Below, piece after piece: positions 45,433 through 54,047 of a stretch of 64,000 nucleotides of DNA. A model generated the notes under the pieces. That model saw only the letters and a program-made list of their open reading frames with translations, did not search any database and was not told the origin of the DNA. Every line of letters starts with the position of its first letter. Positions within the stretch are counted from its first letter, which is position 1. Source of the stretch: VXNE01 sp965261535 (GTDB lineage: Bacteria; Pseudomonadota; Gammaproteobacteria; Pseudomonadales; Azotimanducaceae); contig OZ253469.1 of assembly GCA_965261535.1 (NCBI GenBank), positions 4,464,001 to 4,528,000 on the forward strand, read 5' to 3'. The position numbers and the translations under genes were made by a program.

Positions 45433-45950
45433 TCAGAGAAGTGGCTTCGCGATAAGGTTTAGTACCGCCGAGTACGGCACGTGGAGACGGTGAGCGAGTT
45501 CGTTGCGCACATCGCGCAGGCGCTCGACGGTCCTGCGGACGTTGCGGTCGGCGCCACGCCGAACGAACAATCTGAACAGGTCGCCCAACTCAAGGGAGAA
45601 GGGATCTCCTTGGCCATCTCCGTCAGCGCGCATCTGGCGTCTCACCTCGAACAGATTGCCGACAACGGTCTCATGGCGGCGCTCCTCGATCCAGGGTAAT
45701 AGCACGGAAAGCTGTGCGCTCCATAGCCGGCGGTGGAGTTCGGCGGGCGGGTTGTCGAGTGCCGCGCGCGCGGGATGGGCGACGCCGGCCTGCGATACCG
45801 TGCCGAGGCGCCAATCGAGCGGAGTGTCGGTTGTCCAGCGTCTGTCGTGGGCGAGGGCGCGCAGCAACTCGACCGGATCCATTATGGTGCTATCGTTTTC
45901 CGCGACGAGGGTGGCGGCGGTTTGGAAGTCCCAAGCCGCCACGCGGGCGA
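45433..45950 (-). pseudogene. C-terminal HEPN/Swt1-like fragment upstream of the TrlF gene
   Basis: The conserved part reads RVAAWDFQTAATLVAENDST, then RRTVERLRDVRNELAHRLHV. The RNxLAH-type end is typical of HEPN-like or Swt1-like C-terminal domains that can act as RNases. The open frame continues to 46005, but its first 20 residues are antisense to an esterase gene, so the real 5' end was lost at a junction near 45950. It probably was the first gene of the TrlF-AlbA operon. Confidence 0.5.
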
Positions 45951-46683
45951 TCGATACCCGGTCATCCACATACACGATGGCCAGATGATGTTTGATCGAA
46001 GCCATTCGCCTATGGCGGGTACCGACTGGTTATGGGATGTAGACAAGACCATGACGCGGCTCATCCGGGAAGGGGAGATCAGGCCGGCGATTGTCGTTTC
46101 GGTGTGGACGAACGGCGAGAAAAAGCGCAGCCGGAGAGGCGAGTACATGCCGCAGAAATTTCTGACCGACGAGATCAGACAGCGGATGCTCAGGGAGCAG
46201 CCGGATCTGGCCGGTCAGGAATACACGTCGGACAACTACCTGGCGTTCCTCGTCGAAGAACTCAAGCCGTTTATCGATGAGACCTACCGCACACGTCCGG
46301 GTCGGGAAGACACCTTCGTCATTGGATCAAGCTTGGGCGGCCTGATCTCGGCGTACGCCATCGCGGAATATCCAGATGTTTTCGGCGGCGCAGCCTGCAT
46401 GTCGTCCCACTGGGTCGTTGCGGAAGGCGCCTTTGTCGAGTGGCTCGCTGACCACTGGCCGGCTGCCGGATCACATCGAGTCTACTTCGACCACGGTACC
46501 GAAACTTATGACGCCGCCTATGGACCCCATCAACCGAAGATGGATGGAGTGATGCGGCACAAGGGTTATCGAGCCGGTGAGGATTGGATCACGCGTCGGT
46601 TCGAAGGCGCCGACCACTCGCCGAGAGCATGGCGGGAGCGGCTGCATATTCCATTGGAGTTTCTGCTTGCCTCGCCGGGTTGA
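45946..46683 (+). pseudogene. Esterase (alpha/beta hydrolase), 5'-truncated
   Basis: From DRYPVIHIHDGQMMFDRS onward, the sequence follows the IroE/esterase-D type of alpha/beta hydrolases: IRPAIVVSVWTNGEKKRSRR, the nucleophile motif VIGSSLGGLIS with Ser, FDHGTETYDAAYGPHQPKMD, and the catalytic His in GADHSPRAWRERL. The expected N-terminal 40 or so residues, including the strand before the oxyanion region, are replaced by sequence antisense to the HEPN-like fragment. The frame remains open up to 45733 by chance. Catalytic residues are intact, but the protein would lack its N-terminal strand and a native start. Confidence 0.65.
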
Positions 46684-46685
46684 GC

Positions 46686-46862
46686 GTGACCGTGGATCTT
46701 GAAACGCTGCGACGCGACCTGGAGGCCAACAATGGCATGACGGGGCTCGAGATCCTGCTGTTGTCGGAACACGGGCGTCGGATCTGCGATCTGGTGGTCA
46801 CCGATGGTCCTCTTGAGACCGGGTACAGGAACGACTCTGCCCTCAAGAGGGAAGGGTCGTAG
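46686..46862 (+). pseudogene. Possible 5' fragment of a PhyH-type dioxygenase gene
   Basis: A frame from a GTG at 46686 reads VDLETLRRDLEANNGMTGLE, then degenerates. Several phytanoyl-CoA dioxygenase-like proteins begin with a very similar helix. No iron-binding motif is present in the remaining 58 codons. Tentative. Confidence 0.3.
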
Positions 46863-46894
46863 AGTGCCGCAGACAACAACGAAACGAGCTGCCG

Positions 46895-47308
46895 ATGGCA
46901 TCTACCAACGAGTTCGAAATTCACGACCAATGTGAACGGCTTGTTTATAAGTTCTTGCAGCTACTTGAAGGTGAGCAAGCCAAGACCGCTGATCTCTTCA
47001 CTGAGGACGGACAAGCGTTCAAGCTTGTTGGACGCGAAAAGATCCGCGAACACTTCGCCGGAATCGACGCGGTCGATGACGAAGATCATGCCAGGGCCAC
47101 AAACTACGTTACGCATTACGTTGCAGATCGTGAGGCTGAAGACTTGACTGTCCCAGGAGGCGCCCGAGTCGATGGCGAGCTCGATACTGCGAGGTCAATC
47201 ACCCGGTGGTCTTGGGAGTTCAGGCGTGTCGAGGGCGAGTGGTTGATCTCGAAGATGCAATATCCGGAACCGGTGCTCCTTCGAAAGGACGTGATCGACG
47301 ACCTCTAG
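46895..47308 (+). CDS. SnoaL-like (NTF2-fold) protein
   Basis: This 137-residue protein has the pattern of SnoaL-like polyketide cyclase/NTF2-fold domains: CERLVYKFLQLLEGEQAKTA, DLFTEDGQAFKLVGREKIRE and the C-terminal strand WSWEFRRVEGEWLISKMQYP. Proteins of this fold bind or transform small hydrophobic molecules. The particular substrate cannot be inferred, and no catalytic signature is obvious. It stands alone. The ATG at 46895 gives the normal length. The frame is intact. Confidence 0.75.
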   Translation: MASTNEFEIHDQCERLVYKFLQLLEGEQAKTADLFTEDGQAFKLVGREKIREHFAGIDAVDDEDHARATNYVTHYVADREAEDLTVPGGARVDGELDTARSITRWSWEFRRVEGEWLISKMQYPEPVLLRKDVIDDL

Positions 47309-47327
47309 CGGGAATTGGTGTCGAGAA

Positions 47328-47612
47328 TCACGGGATGTCGTCGGGAGCGAGCCTTTCGAACTCGTCCTCGATGGCATCGAGGATGAGGCGGTGCTCTTCA
47401 CCCAGGTCGGAAAGGTCTCCGAATCCCGCCATCCATGGCGGTTCCTCATGGGGGGCGTAGGTGGTGTCGTCAGTCCTGACCGCGACCGCGCGCCTGCGGA
47501 GCTGCTGCTCGATGGCGTCCGTGATGAAACGCCTCATGGTGATGCCGTGGACGGCCGCGAATGCCTTGGCACGGCGGAAAGTGATATCGGGTAGTTCGAT
47601 TTTGGTCTTCAC
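47328..47612 (-). CDS. MazE/VapB-like antitoxin, intact paralogue of the locus at 12998
   Basis: This 94-residue protein starts at a GTG: KTKIELPDITFRRAKAFAAV, GITMRRFITDAIEQQLRRR, and an acidic C-terminus (LGEEHRLILDAIEDEFERLA). The N-terminal part is ribbon-helix-helix-like and the C-terminal part probably binds a toxin. The proline/tryptophan stretch EEPPWMAGFGDLSDLG is conserved in both copies. No PIN or RelE-type toxin lies next to it, so both copies are orphans in this window. Confidence 0.7.
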   Translation of the reverse strand: MKTKIELPDITFRRAKAFAAVHGITMRRFITDAIEQQLRRRAVAVRTDDTTYAPHEEPPWMAGFGDLSDLGEEHRLILDAIEDEFERLAPDDIP

Positions 47613-47649
47613 GCGGCCATATTCCCAATATTTATGGCACTTGGACAAA

Positions 47650-49986
47650 TCAAGAGTCTGCTGCCCCGACCGCCTCCAGCAAGCGTTGCCTTTGCGCTTC
47701 AACCGGCGCCGCCCGTTGTCCGGCAGGCCCCAGCCGGATCAACGAAAGCATCGTTTCAACGTCTCTGGCGTATTCCGCGAGCCGTCGCTTATGGCTCGCC
47801 CGGTTCTTGGTGCAGACCAGGGTATAGGGCCGGCCGCGCCGCTCGGTGACATGGGACATGTCGAGCCGATGCTGATCGATCTGCCGATGCAGGTGCTTGC
47901 GCAAATCCTGGCGCAGCGGGAACCGCCGGACACGGTCGACCGGATCCCCGCAGAAGTCATTCAGTGCCGCGCAGAGTTCGCAATCGCATGCGACCCGAGC
48001 CTCCAACACCCAGTCCCGGGGGGCCTCGGGCGGCTTCTCGCTGCGGTCCAGCAGCGAATCGGCGGCGTGGCGCCACAACAGCAGATAGGCCGCGCTGCCC
48101 GCTAATCCCTCCTCCAGGAATAACCCTTCCAGCGCCGCCGGGACGGCCCGTGGAGGCGCTATTTCCCTGGGATGCGTTGCGATGACCGCCGCCGCAGTCT
48201 CCGCTTCCTCCGCCAGCCCGCAACGCCAGGCCAGTGCGAAGAGACTGCGGAGTTCGGCGGCGTCAACGGGTTTGCGCGACGGTGCGGGCGGCCAGGTCAC
48301 TTCGGGCTTCTCGTCGCGGGGACTCAGCGCCAGGGGCAGGGCGGCGAGTGCGGCGCGCACGCTTCGCCTGATCGTGTCCCGCCAATCGAAATCCCCCGAT
48401 TCACCGAGGCGCAGTAGCAATGCGAGCGTGGCGTCGGGGTGAAAGAGAAAGCGCGCCTCCACCAGATCGACCAGAAATTCGGCGGTGTCTTCCGAACCGG
48501 CAGAGCGCAGCACCGCCGGCAGGCGTTCGTTTTCGCTGCCGTCGTAGCGGAGCAGCAGGACCTCGCGCAGGAACCGCATCGCCAGCATCGCGTCCCCGAC
48601 CCGCTCGAGCAGGCGCAACATGGCGGCACGGCCCTCGCCATCCCGGCTTGGCCCCTCCGCTGGCCAAGCGGAGATCAAGCGCGCGATCAGTTCGCGGGCC
48701 TCGTCCGCGTTCCGCTCGACTTGTCGCTCGACCCAGTCGACAGCGCGGTCGATATTTTCGCCGGCCAGGATGCCCAGAGTGCAGCGCCGTGGCCAGATCA
48801 CCAGGGCCGCATGCCGGTAGGCCCTTTCCACGGTGGCGCCCTCGTTGCCGGAGGCCTCGTGTACCCGTTTCTCGTCGGGCTCGGCATGGTCGAGCGCTCC
48901 GGCGGGCAACAGTTCGCCCAAATTGATGGATAGCTCGCCGAAGGCCGGACGGTCGCCTCCCCCGCTCATCCAGCCGTTGAGCCAATATCGCCCGTGGAAC
49001 ACTTCCTCCATTTCGACGTCATCGTCGTCGCCCCGATCGAAATCGTCGTAATAGTCGTCGCTGACCGAGCCTTCTTCCTCGATATGGACAACCGCAGCGT
49101 GCATTTCGCAGTCGGCCAGTTCCGTCGCCGACTTCAAGACAGCGGCTCTGGCGGCGTCCGCGTTCTTCAACACATCGAACGACAGCCCGGCCTGGCTGTA
49201 GTCGTGTTCAAGCAGCCACACCAGCTTGTCGGGGCCGTACTCGCCGTCGCGCCACGCGATGAGATGGTCGGCGATGTCCCGGACTCGATCCGAGTAGTCG
49301 GGCGCCTGCCGCGGCGTCTCCGTGTCGTCGGGACGCAGGCACAGATTGAGCACCAGCGACAGCCGGCAACCGTCGCGAATCGGCCGGGTCTCGTGCGCGC
49401 AATCGGCGTAGAAGGCCGCGAACGCGAGTTCGGAGGGCTCGCTGGCGTTCATATCGACGCCGACCTCGCGGTCGAGGTGGCGCACGATGAGCTCGCCCCC
49501 GGTGCCGGCGGCGGGCAGCGTGATCGACAGCGTCGCGATCATTCCGTCGGCCTTCTCCGTGTCGCGATGCGCGGAGAAGAAACCGCCGCGTTCGTAGATC
49601 AGCAGCTTGTAGGGCCTCGCGTCGAGTCGCCCGGCCGGACAGCCGAGACCCGCGGCCACCGTATCCAGAATGCCGCGCAAGGTGTCCGCCCAGACGCTGC
49701 CTCCGAGGCGAATCCGCGCCGCGTCGATTTGCCAGCAGTCGCGAACCGAGGTGTCCACCAGCGTATCGGCGCCCTTGCCGTAGGGCGCGCGTTCGGCCGC
49801 GCCCACCAGGAGGCGAACCTGGAAGTCGGGAACCGGAAAGGAGAGGACGCCGACCCCTTCCACTTCCAGGATGGGCATGGGAACGAACACCCTGCCATGC
49901 GTGCAGAACCCGCCTGGACGGGCCACGGATTGCAGCAGCTCCTCAAGCTCTTCTTCGTCGGCGTACTCGATATCGAAGTCGGTCAT
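47650..49986 (-). CDS. Large 2OG-Fe(II) oxygenase-domain protein
   Basis: The protein has 778 residues. The N-terminal 250 residues contain a prolyl-4-hydroxylase-like 2OG-Fe(II) oxygenase: GGFFSAHRDTEKADGMIATL with the HxD motif near residue 140, and FYADCAHETRPIRDGCRLSL with the distal His and the 2OG-binding Arg near residue 200. An acidic linker (YYDDFDRGDDDDVEMEE) and a long helical region without a recognised family follow. It ends with a CDCELC motif and basic segments. Start at the ATG of 49986, the first that gives MTDFDIEYADEEELEELLQ. It is divergent from the TOTE-type gene, 136 bases apart. Substrate unknown. Confidence 0.78.
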   Translation of the reverse strand: MTDFDIEYADEEELEELLQSVARPGGFCTHGRVFVPMPILEVEGVGVLSFPVPDFQVRLLVGAAERAPYGKGADTLVDTSVRDCWQIDAARIRLGGSVWADTLRGILDTVAAGLGCPAGRLDARPYKLLIYERGGFFSAHRDTEKADGMIATLSITLPAAGTGGELIVRHLDREVGVDMNASEPSELAFAAFYADCAHETRPIRDGCRLSLVLNLCLRPDDTETPRQAPDYSDRVRDIADHLIAWRDGEYGPDKLVWLLEHDYSQAGLSFDVLKNADAARAAVLKSATELADCEMHAAVVHIEEEGSVSDDYYDDFDRGDDDDVEMEEVFHGRYWLNGWMSGGGDRPAFGELSINLGELLPAGALDHAEPDEKRVHEASGNEGATVERAYRHAALVIWPRRCTLGILAGENIDRAVDWVERQVERNADEARELIARLISAWPAEGPSRDGEGRAAMLRLLERVGDAMLAMRFLREVLLLRYDGSENERLPAVLRSAGSEDTAEFLVDLVEARFLFHPDATLALLLRLGESGDFDWRDTIRRSVRAALAALPLALSPRDEKPEVTWPPAPSRKPVDAAELRSLFALAWRCGLAEEAETAAAVIATHPREIAPPRAVPAALEGLFLEEGLAGSAAYLLLWRHAADSLLDRSEKPPEAPRDWVLEARVACDCELCAALNDFCGDPVDRVRRFPLRQDLRKHLHRQIDQHRLDMSHVTERRGRPYTLVCTKNRASHKRRLAEYARDVETMLSLIRLGPAGQRAAPVEAQRQRLLEAVGAADS

Positions 49987-50122
49987 CTGGCCTGTAACTT
50001 TACGGTCTTTTGCGACTCCTTGGGAGGGCAGAATCACATTTGACCGAACGTTACTCCGTTTCGCTGCGCAACGCCTCGCCGCGTTGTAGTACCACGCGGC
50101 TGATCCCGCTACGCTAGGTCGG

Positions 50123-52942
50123 ATGGAGCGCGGCATGCCACCCATCGATCTCGCCAGCGTCGATCATCGCTCGTCTCCGGATCGCAAGATCGCGCTGTTC
50201 CGGTCCCTTTTCCGAGGTCGCGAGGACGTCTATCCGCGACGGTTCGAGAGCCGCACGTCGGGCCGGTCGGGGTACGCTCCGGCGTGCGGCAACGAGTGGG
50301 TGCCGGGCGTTTGCGGCAAGCCTCGCATCAAGTGCGCCGAGTGCCCGAACAGCCGGTTCCTGGCCGTCACCGACGACGCGATTCGCGGACACTTGCTGGG
50401 CGCGGACGAACACGGCAAGCCGTTTGTGATGGGTGTCTATCCCATGCTGCTCGACGAGACCTGCCACTTTGTGGTGGTCGACTTCGACGGGCCGACATGG
50501 GGCGCCGATGCCGTGGCGTATTTCAACGCGTGCGTCGCGCGTGACGTTCCCGCCGCCCTGGAACGCTCCCGCTCCGGGAATGGCGGTCATGTCTGGATAT
50601 TCTTCGACGGAGCCGTGCCGGCGGGCCTGGCCCGGCGCCTGGGGGCCATGCTGCTCACCGCCGCCATGGATGAGCGGCCCGATCTCGGATTCCGCTCGTA
50701 CGACCGGTTCTTCCCGAGCCAGGACACATTGCCGCGCGGGGGTTTCGGAAACCTGATCGCCCTGCCGCTGCAACACGGGCCCCGTCGCGCCGGAAACAGC
50801 GTCTTCGTGGACGACGAACTGAATGCCCACGCGGACCAGTGGGCGTTCCTCTCCGGGTTGGGAAGGGTGTCTCCAGCAAGTGCCGAGTCCGTTGTGGACC
50901 GGGCGGAGCGCCGAGGGCGGGTCCTGGGCGTGCGCGCCGTGGTCGAGGACGACGCCTTCGCCATGGCGCCCTGGTCGGCGCCGCCCTCCCGGCGGCAACC
51001 GGATCCGCCAGTCGTCGGCTCGCTTCCCGACACCGTGGAATTGGTCCTGTCTGATCGCGTGTACATCGCCAAGGACGGCCTGCCTCTCGCGCTGATCACT
51101 CGGCTGATGCGCCTGGCTGCGTTTCAAAACCCCGAGTTCTATCGTGCGCAGGCATTGCGCCTGCCCACCTACGGCAAACCGAGAATCGTCGACTGCGTCG
51201 AGGACGGGCCGAACTACGTTGGCCTGCCGCGCGGCTGCCTTGAGGAAGCGGAGGAGATGATTCAGGCGCTAGGAATCGGGATTTCGACAACGGACCGACG
51301 GTGCGTTGGCCAGCCGCTCGAAGTTGCGTTCCGAGGCGTACTTCGCGCCGATCAGGAGGCGGCGGCGAGAGCCTTGATGGCACAAGATACCGGGGTTCTC
51401 GCGGCGGCCGGGGCGTTCGGCAAAACGGTGGTTGCCGCCTGGCTGATCGCCCGACGAGGGGTCAACACGCTTGTCGTCGTGCATCGCGAACAATTGCTGC
51501 AGCAGTGGACCGACCGGCTGGCGGAGTTCCTCGATATCGGGAAGGATCGAATCGGTCGCTTGAGCGGGCGACGCAAGAAGCTCACCGGCGCGGTGGATGT
51601 CGCATTGATGCAGAGTCTCGTCAGGAAGGGGGAAGTGGACGACCGCGTGGCCGACTACGGTTTCGTGATCGTCGACGAGTGCCATCATGTCCCGGCCCGC
51701 AGTTTCGAACTGGTCGTGAGCCGCGCAAAGGCCAGATACATTACGGGTTTGACAGCGACGATTGTGCGCAAGGACGGCCACCATCCGATCATTTGCTTGC
51801 ACTGTGGTCCGATCCGTCACCGTGTCGATGGGCGAGTTCCAACGGTTGATCAACCGTTTTCGCGGCGCGTCCTGGTGCGGCCCACCGGGTTTCGACCGAG
51901 CGGCGACGCCGAGGCCGATCCCCGCGCGGAGTTTCACCGACTCTGCGGCCAGGTGATCGCCGACGAAACGCGCAATGCGGCGATCTGCAGAGATGTAGCG
52001 GACTGCGCCGCCGCCGCTCGCTCGCCGCTGGTGCTGACCGAACGTGTCGAGCATCTTGAAACGCTTGCCGGTCGCTTTGCCGACGCGGGACTCGAAGTCG
52101 TCTCGCTCCGCGGCGGGATGAGCCCGAAGGCGTTGTCGTCCGCGCTCGCGCGGATCGGCGGAGCGCAGGGGTCGCAGGTGGTGCTGGCCACGGGTCGATT
52201 CGTCGGGGAGGGCTTCGACGAGCCGCACCTCGACACGCTTTTCCTGACCATGCCCGTTTCCTGGCGAGGCACCGTCGCGCAGTATGTCGGGCGTCTGCAT
52301 CGCCTGCATGAAGGCAAGCGCGAAGTGCGCGTGTACGACTACGCCGACATCGATGTGCCGATGCTGGCGCGCATGTTCGAAAAGCGCCGCCGCGCCTACG
52401 AAGCCCAGGGCTACGCCGTGGAGCTGCCGGCCAGCGCTGTCCCTGGCTGGCCCGCCAGGGTGGAGTTGCCAACGCACGATCTCTGGAAGCAACGGTTCCA
52501 GGCAAGCGTTGGCCGTCTCGCCCGCGATGGCGTGGATGCGCGCGGGGCCGATCTCTTTCTGCGACTCGTCGACGAGATCACTGAGGACTCCGACCGCGTG
52601 CGGAGCGCCAGCGAGGCTTTCCTGCTGCGGCACCTGCAGCGCGCGCCCGCTACCCGCGATCGGTTCCGACCGAACGCGAAGTTGTCGATTCCGTTCTGCG
52701 AACGGGGCGACATGGAAGTGGATTTCCTGGACGCCGATGCGCGCATCGTGATCGAGTTGGACGGCCCGCAGCATCTCGCGGACGAGGATGCGTACCGGCG
52801 TGATCGGCGCAAGGACGCACTATTGCAGGAGAACGGCTACCTGGTGCTGCGGTTCCTGGCCGAAGATCTGGGCACGCGCCTGGACGCCGTGTTGGATCAG
52901 GTCCAGCGGGCGCTGGCAAACAGGATGAAATCGGCGCTGTAG
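50123..52942 (+). CDS. TOTE-type protein: primase, superfamily II helicase and DUF559 endonuclease in one chain
   Basis: The protein has 939 residues. The N-terminal archaeo-eukaryotic-type primase domain contains CGKPRIKCAECPNSRFLAVT, the metal-binding HFVVVDFDGPTWG near residue 118 and RSGNGGHVWIFFDGAVP near 150. A superfamily II helicase follows, with Walker A VLAAAGAFGKTVVAAWLI near 427, Walker B VIVDECHHVPARS near 518 and a C-terminal lobe (VVLATGRFVGEGFDEPHLDT, then YVGRLHRLHEGK). The C-terminus is a DUF559/Vsr-like nuclease (MEVDFLDADARIVIELDGPQ, then ENGYLVLRFLAED). This order is that of the TOTE conflict systems. The frame is intact and the motifs look active. Confidence 0.88.
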   Translation: MERGMPPIDLASVDHRSSPDRKIALFRSLFRGREDVYPRRFESRTSGRSGYAPACGNEWVPGVCGKPRIKCAECPNSRFLAVTDDAIRGHLLGADEHGKPFVMGVYPMLLDETCHFVVVDFDGPTWGADAVAYFNACVARDVPAALERSRSGNGGHVWIFFDGAVPAGLARRLGAMLLTAAMDERPDLGFRSYDRFFPSQDTLPRGGFGNLIALPLQHGPRRAGNSVFVDDELNAHADQWAFLSGLGRVSPASAESVVDRAERRGRVLGVRAVVEDDAFAMAPWSAPPSRRQPDPPVVGSLPDTVELVLSDRVYIAKDGLPLALITRLMRLAAFQNPEFYRAQALRLPTYGKPRIVDCVEDGPNYVGLPRGCLEEAEEMIQALGIGISTTDRRCVGQPLEVAFRGVLRADQEAAARALMAQDTGVLAAAGAFGKTVVAAWLIARRGVNTLVVVHREQLLQQWTDRLAEFLDIGKDRIGRLSGRRKKLTGAVDVALMQSLVRKGEVDDRVADYGFVIVDECHHVPARSFELVVSRAKARYITGLTATIVRKDGHHPIICLHCGPIRHRVDGRVPTVDQPFSRRVLVRPTGFRPSGDAEADPRAEFHRLCGQVIADETRNAAICRDVADCAAAARSPLVLTERVEHLETLAGRFADAGLEVVSLRGGMSPKALSSALARIGGAQGSQVVLATGRFVGEGFDEPHLDTLFLTMPVSWRGTVAQYVGRLHRLHEGKREVRVYDYADIDVPMLARMFEKRRRAYEAQGYAVELPASAVPGWPARVELPTHDLWKQRFQASVGRLARDGVDARGADLFLRLVDEITEDSDRVRSASEAFLLRHLQRAPATRDRFRPNAKLSIPFCERGDMEVDFLDADARIVIELDGPQHLADEDAYRRDRRKDALLQENGYLVLRFLAEDLGTRLDAVLDQVQRALANRMKSAL

Positions 52943-53176
52943 CTGTTGCGGGCGTTATTGCTGTTGCGGAGGGGATGGCCGGGGTGAATCAAGTGCCCAC
53001 GGTCGGCGCCTTCGGCTCCAGTTTCCGGTACCCCCTCGCGCTCCCCGGCCGAAGGCTCCAGCCCGGCCCCGCTCGTCGTCCATGGACCAACCGCCGCCGG
53101 TCGCTGACGCTCCCCGGCGGCGTTTGTCCATGGAAGTGCTATATGCTTAACGGCTATTGGAGCCAATCGCCGATCC

Positions 53177-53568
53177 GTGGAACAAGAGACAACAGACGTC
53201 GCCGAAAAGATGGCTCGGCTCGTGTCCGCCGTGGAGCGCTCCCGCGCACGACCTCGTCCGCAACCGCGCCTCCCTCGCGGAGAGGAACTCGAAGCGGTGA
53301 TCGAACTCGCCGAGTCGTTCCCAATGCGACCGCGTGCGCCCTTGAGTTACCCCGTACTGAAGCGTCTGCTCAAGTCGAACTCATCGGGATCCTGAGAGCA
53401 TTCTTCAACCGTACGAGGGACTGGTCGGACCTCGAAGAGATGCGAAAGGCAGGCCGACTGGATTTCGAAGCGGTTCGGGAAATTCTGGTCGCCTCTTTGG
53501 GCGAAAGCGACGAACGTGTTCGAGCGCTGGACCGTCTCGCAGAGACCGGACGCGCGTTTCGGCCGTGA
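53177..53568 (+). pseudogene. Unknown helical protein, frameshifted
   Basis: Starting at a GTG (53177), the frame reads EQETTDVAEKMARLVSAVER and LPRGEELEAVIELAES and runs to YPVLKRLLK. Near 53368 the coding signal moves to another frame, AQVELIGILRAFFNRTRDWS, then DFEAVREILVASLGESDERV, ending GRAFRP at 53568. A one-base change restores about 130 residues. All-helical and charged; I do not recognise the family. Its place between the TOTE gene and hipBA gives no functional hint. Confidence 0.5.
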
Positions 53569-53641
53569 CCGACCTGTACTCGAGTACGTGGGGCCGAACA
53601 GTTCGAATCCCCAACCATAAGCGCTAATATATAGTCGTTAA

Positions 53642-53660
53642 AATACATTCAAGATGTATT
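53642..53660. promoter_or_regulatory. Palindrome upstream of hipBA copy 2 (candidate operator)
   Basis: AATACAT-TCAAG-ATGTATT is a perfect seven-base inverted repeat in an AT-rich stretch that ends 13 bases before the hipB ATG. It differs in sequence from the palindrome before copy 1 but has the same position and AT-rich context. A HipB operator and promoter overlap is plausible. Confidence 0.55.
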
Positions 53661-53672
53661 ATTACAGTCCTT

Positions 53673-54047
53673 ATGAGGAAGGGAAAAATATCTCCCAGCG
53701 CGTCCGCTGCTCTCCGCAACCTGGGGCGCGGGATTCAACTGGCCCGCCGTCGTCGTCGTATTCGACAACGAGACCTTGCCGCGCGCATGGGCGTGTCCGT
53801 GTCGACGCTGCGGGCACTCGAGGCGGGCGAGCCCGGCGTCTCGATGGGGAGCTTGGCCATGGCATTGCTCTCCTTAGGTGTTCTCTCCCGGCTTGACGAC
53901 CTCGGCGATGTGGGACAGGACGACATCGGATTGCTCATGGACATCGACGCCCTCCCGCAGCGGGTCAGGTTGCGGTCACCCCGCACACCGGCGGATGAGA
54001 GCGCCGAATTGCCGGTGTCGTCCGAACCCAAGGGCACGCTGCTGTGA
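53673..54047 (+). CDS. hipB: HipB-like XRE-family antitoxin, copy 2
   Basis: This 124-residue protein is closely related to copy 1, with the same HTH core (RRIRQRDLAARMGVSVSTLR) and the GDVGQDDIGLLMDIDALPQ tail. It differs mainly in the first ten residues and the last 25. The ATG at 53673 is the only suitable start after the palindrome. The stop overlaps the GTG of hipA by four bases. The high similarity suggests cross-talk with copy 1 unless the operators, which differ, separate them. Confidence 0.88.
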   Translation: MRKGKISPSASAALRNLGRGIQLARRRRRIRQRDLAARMGVSVSTLRALEAGEPGVSMGSLAMALLSLGVLSRLDDLGDVGQDDIGLLMDIDALPQRVRLRSPRTPADESAELPVSSEPKGTLL

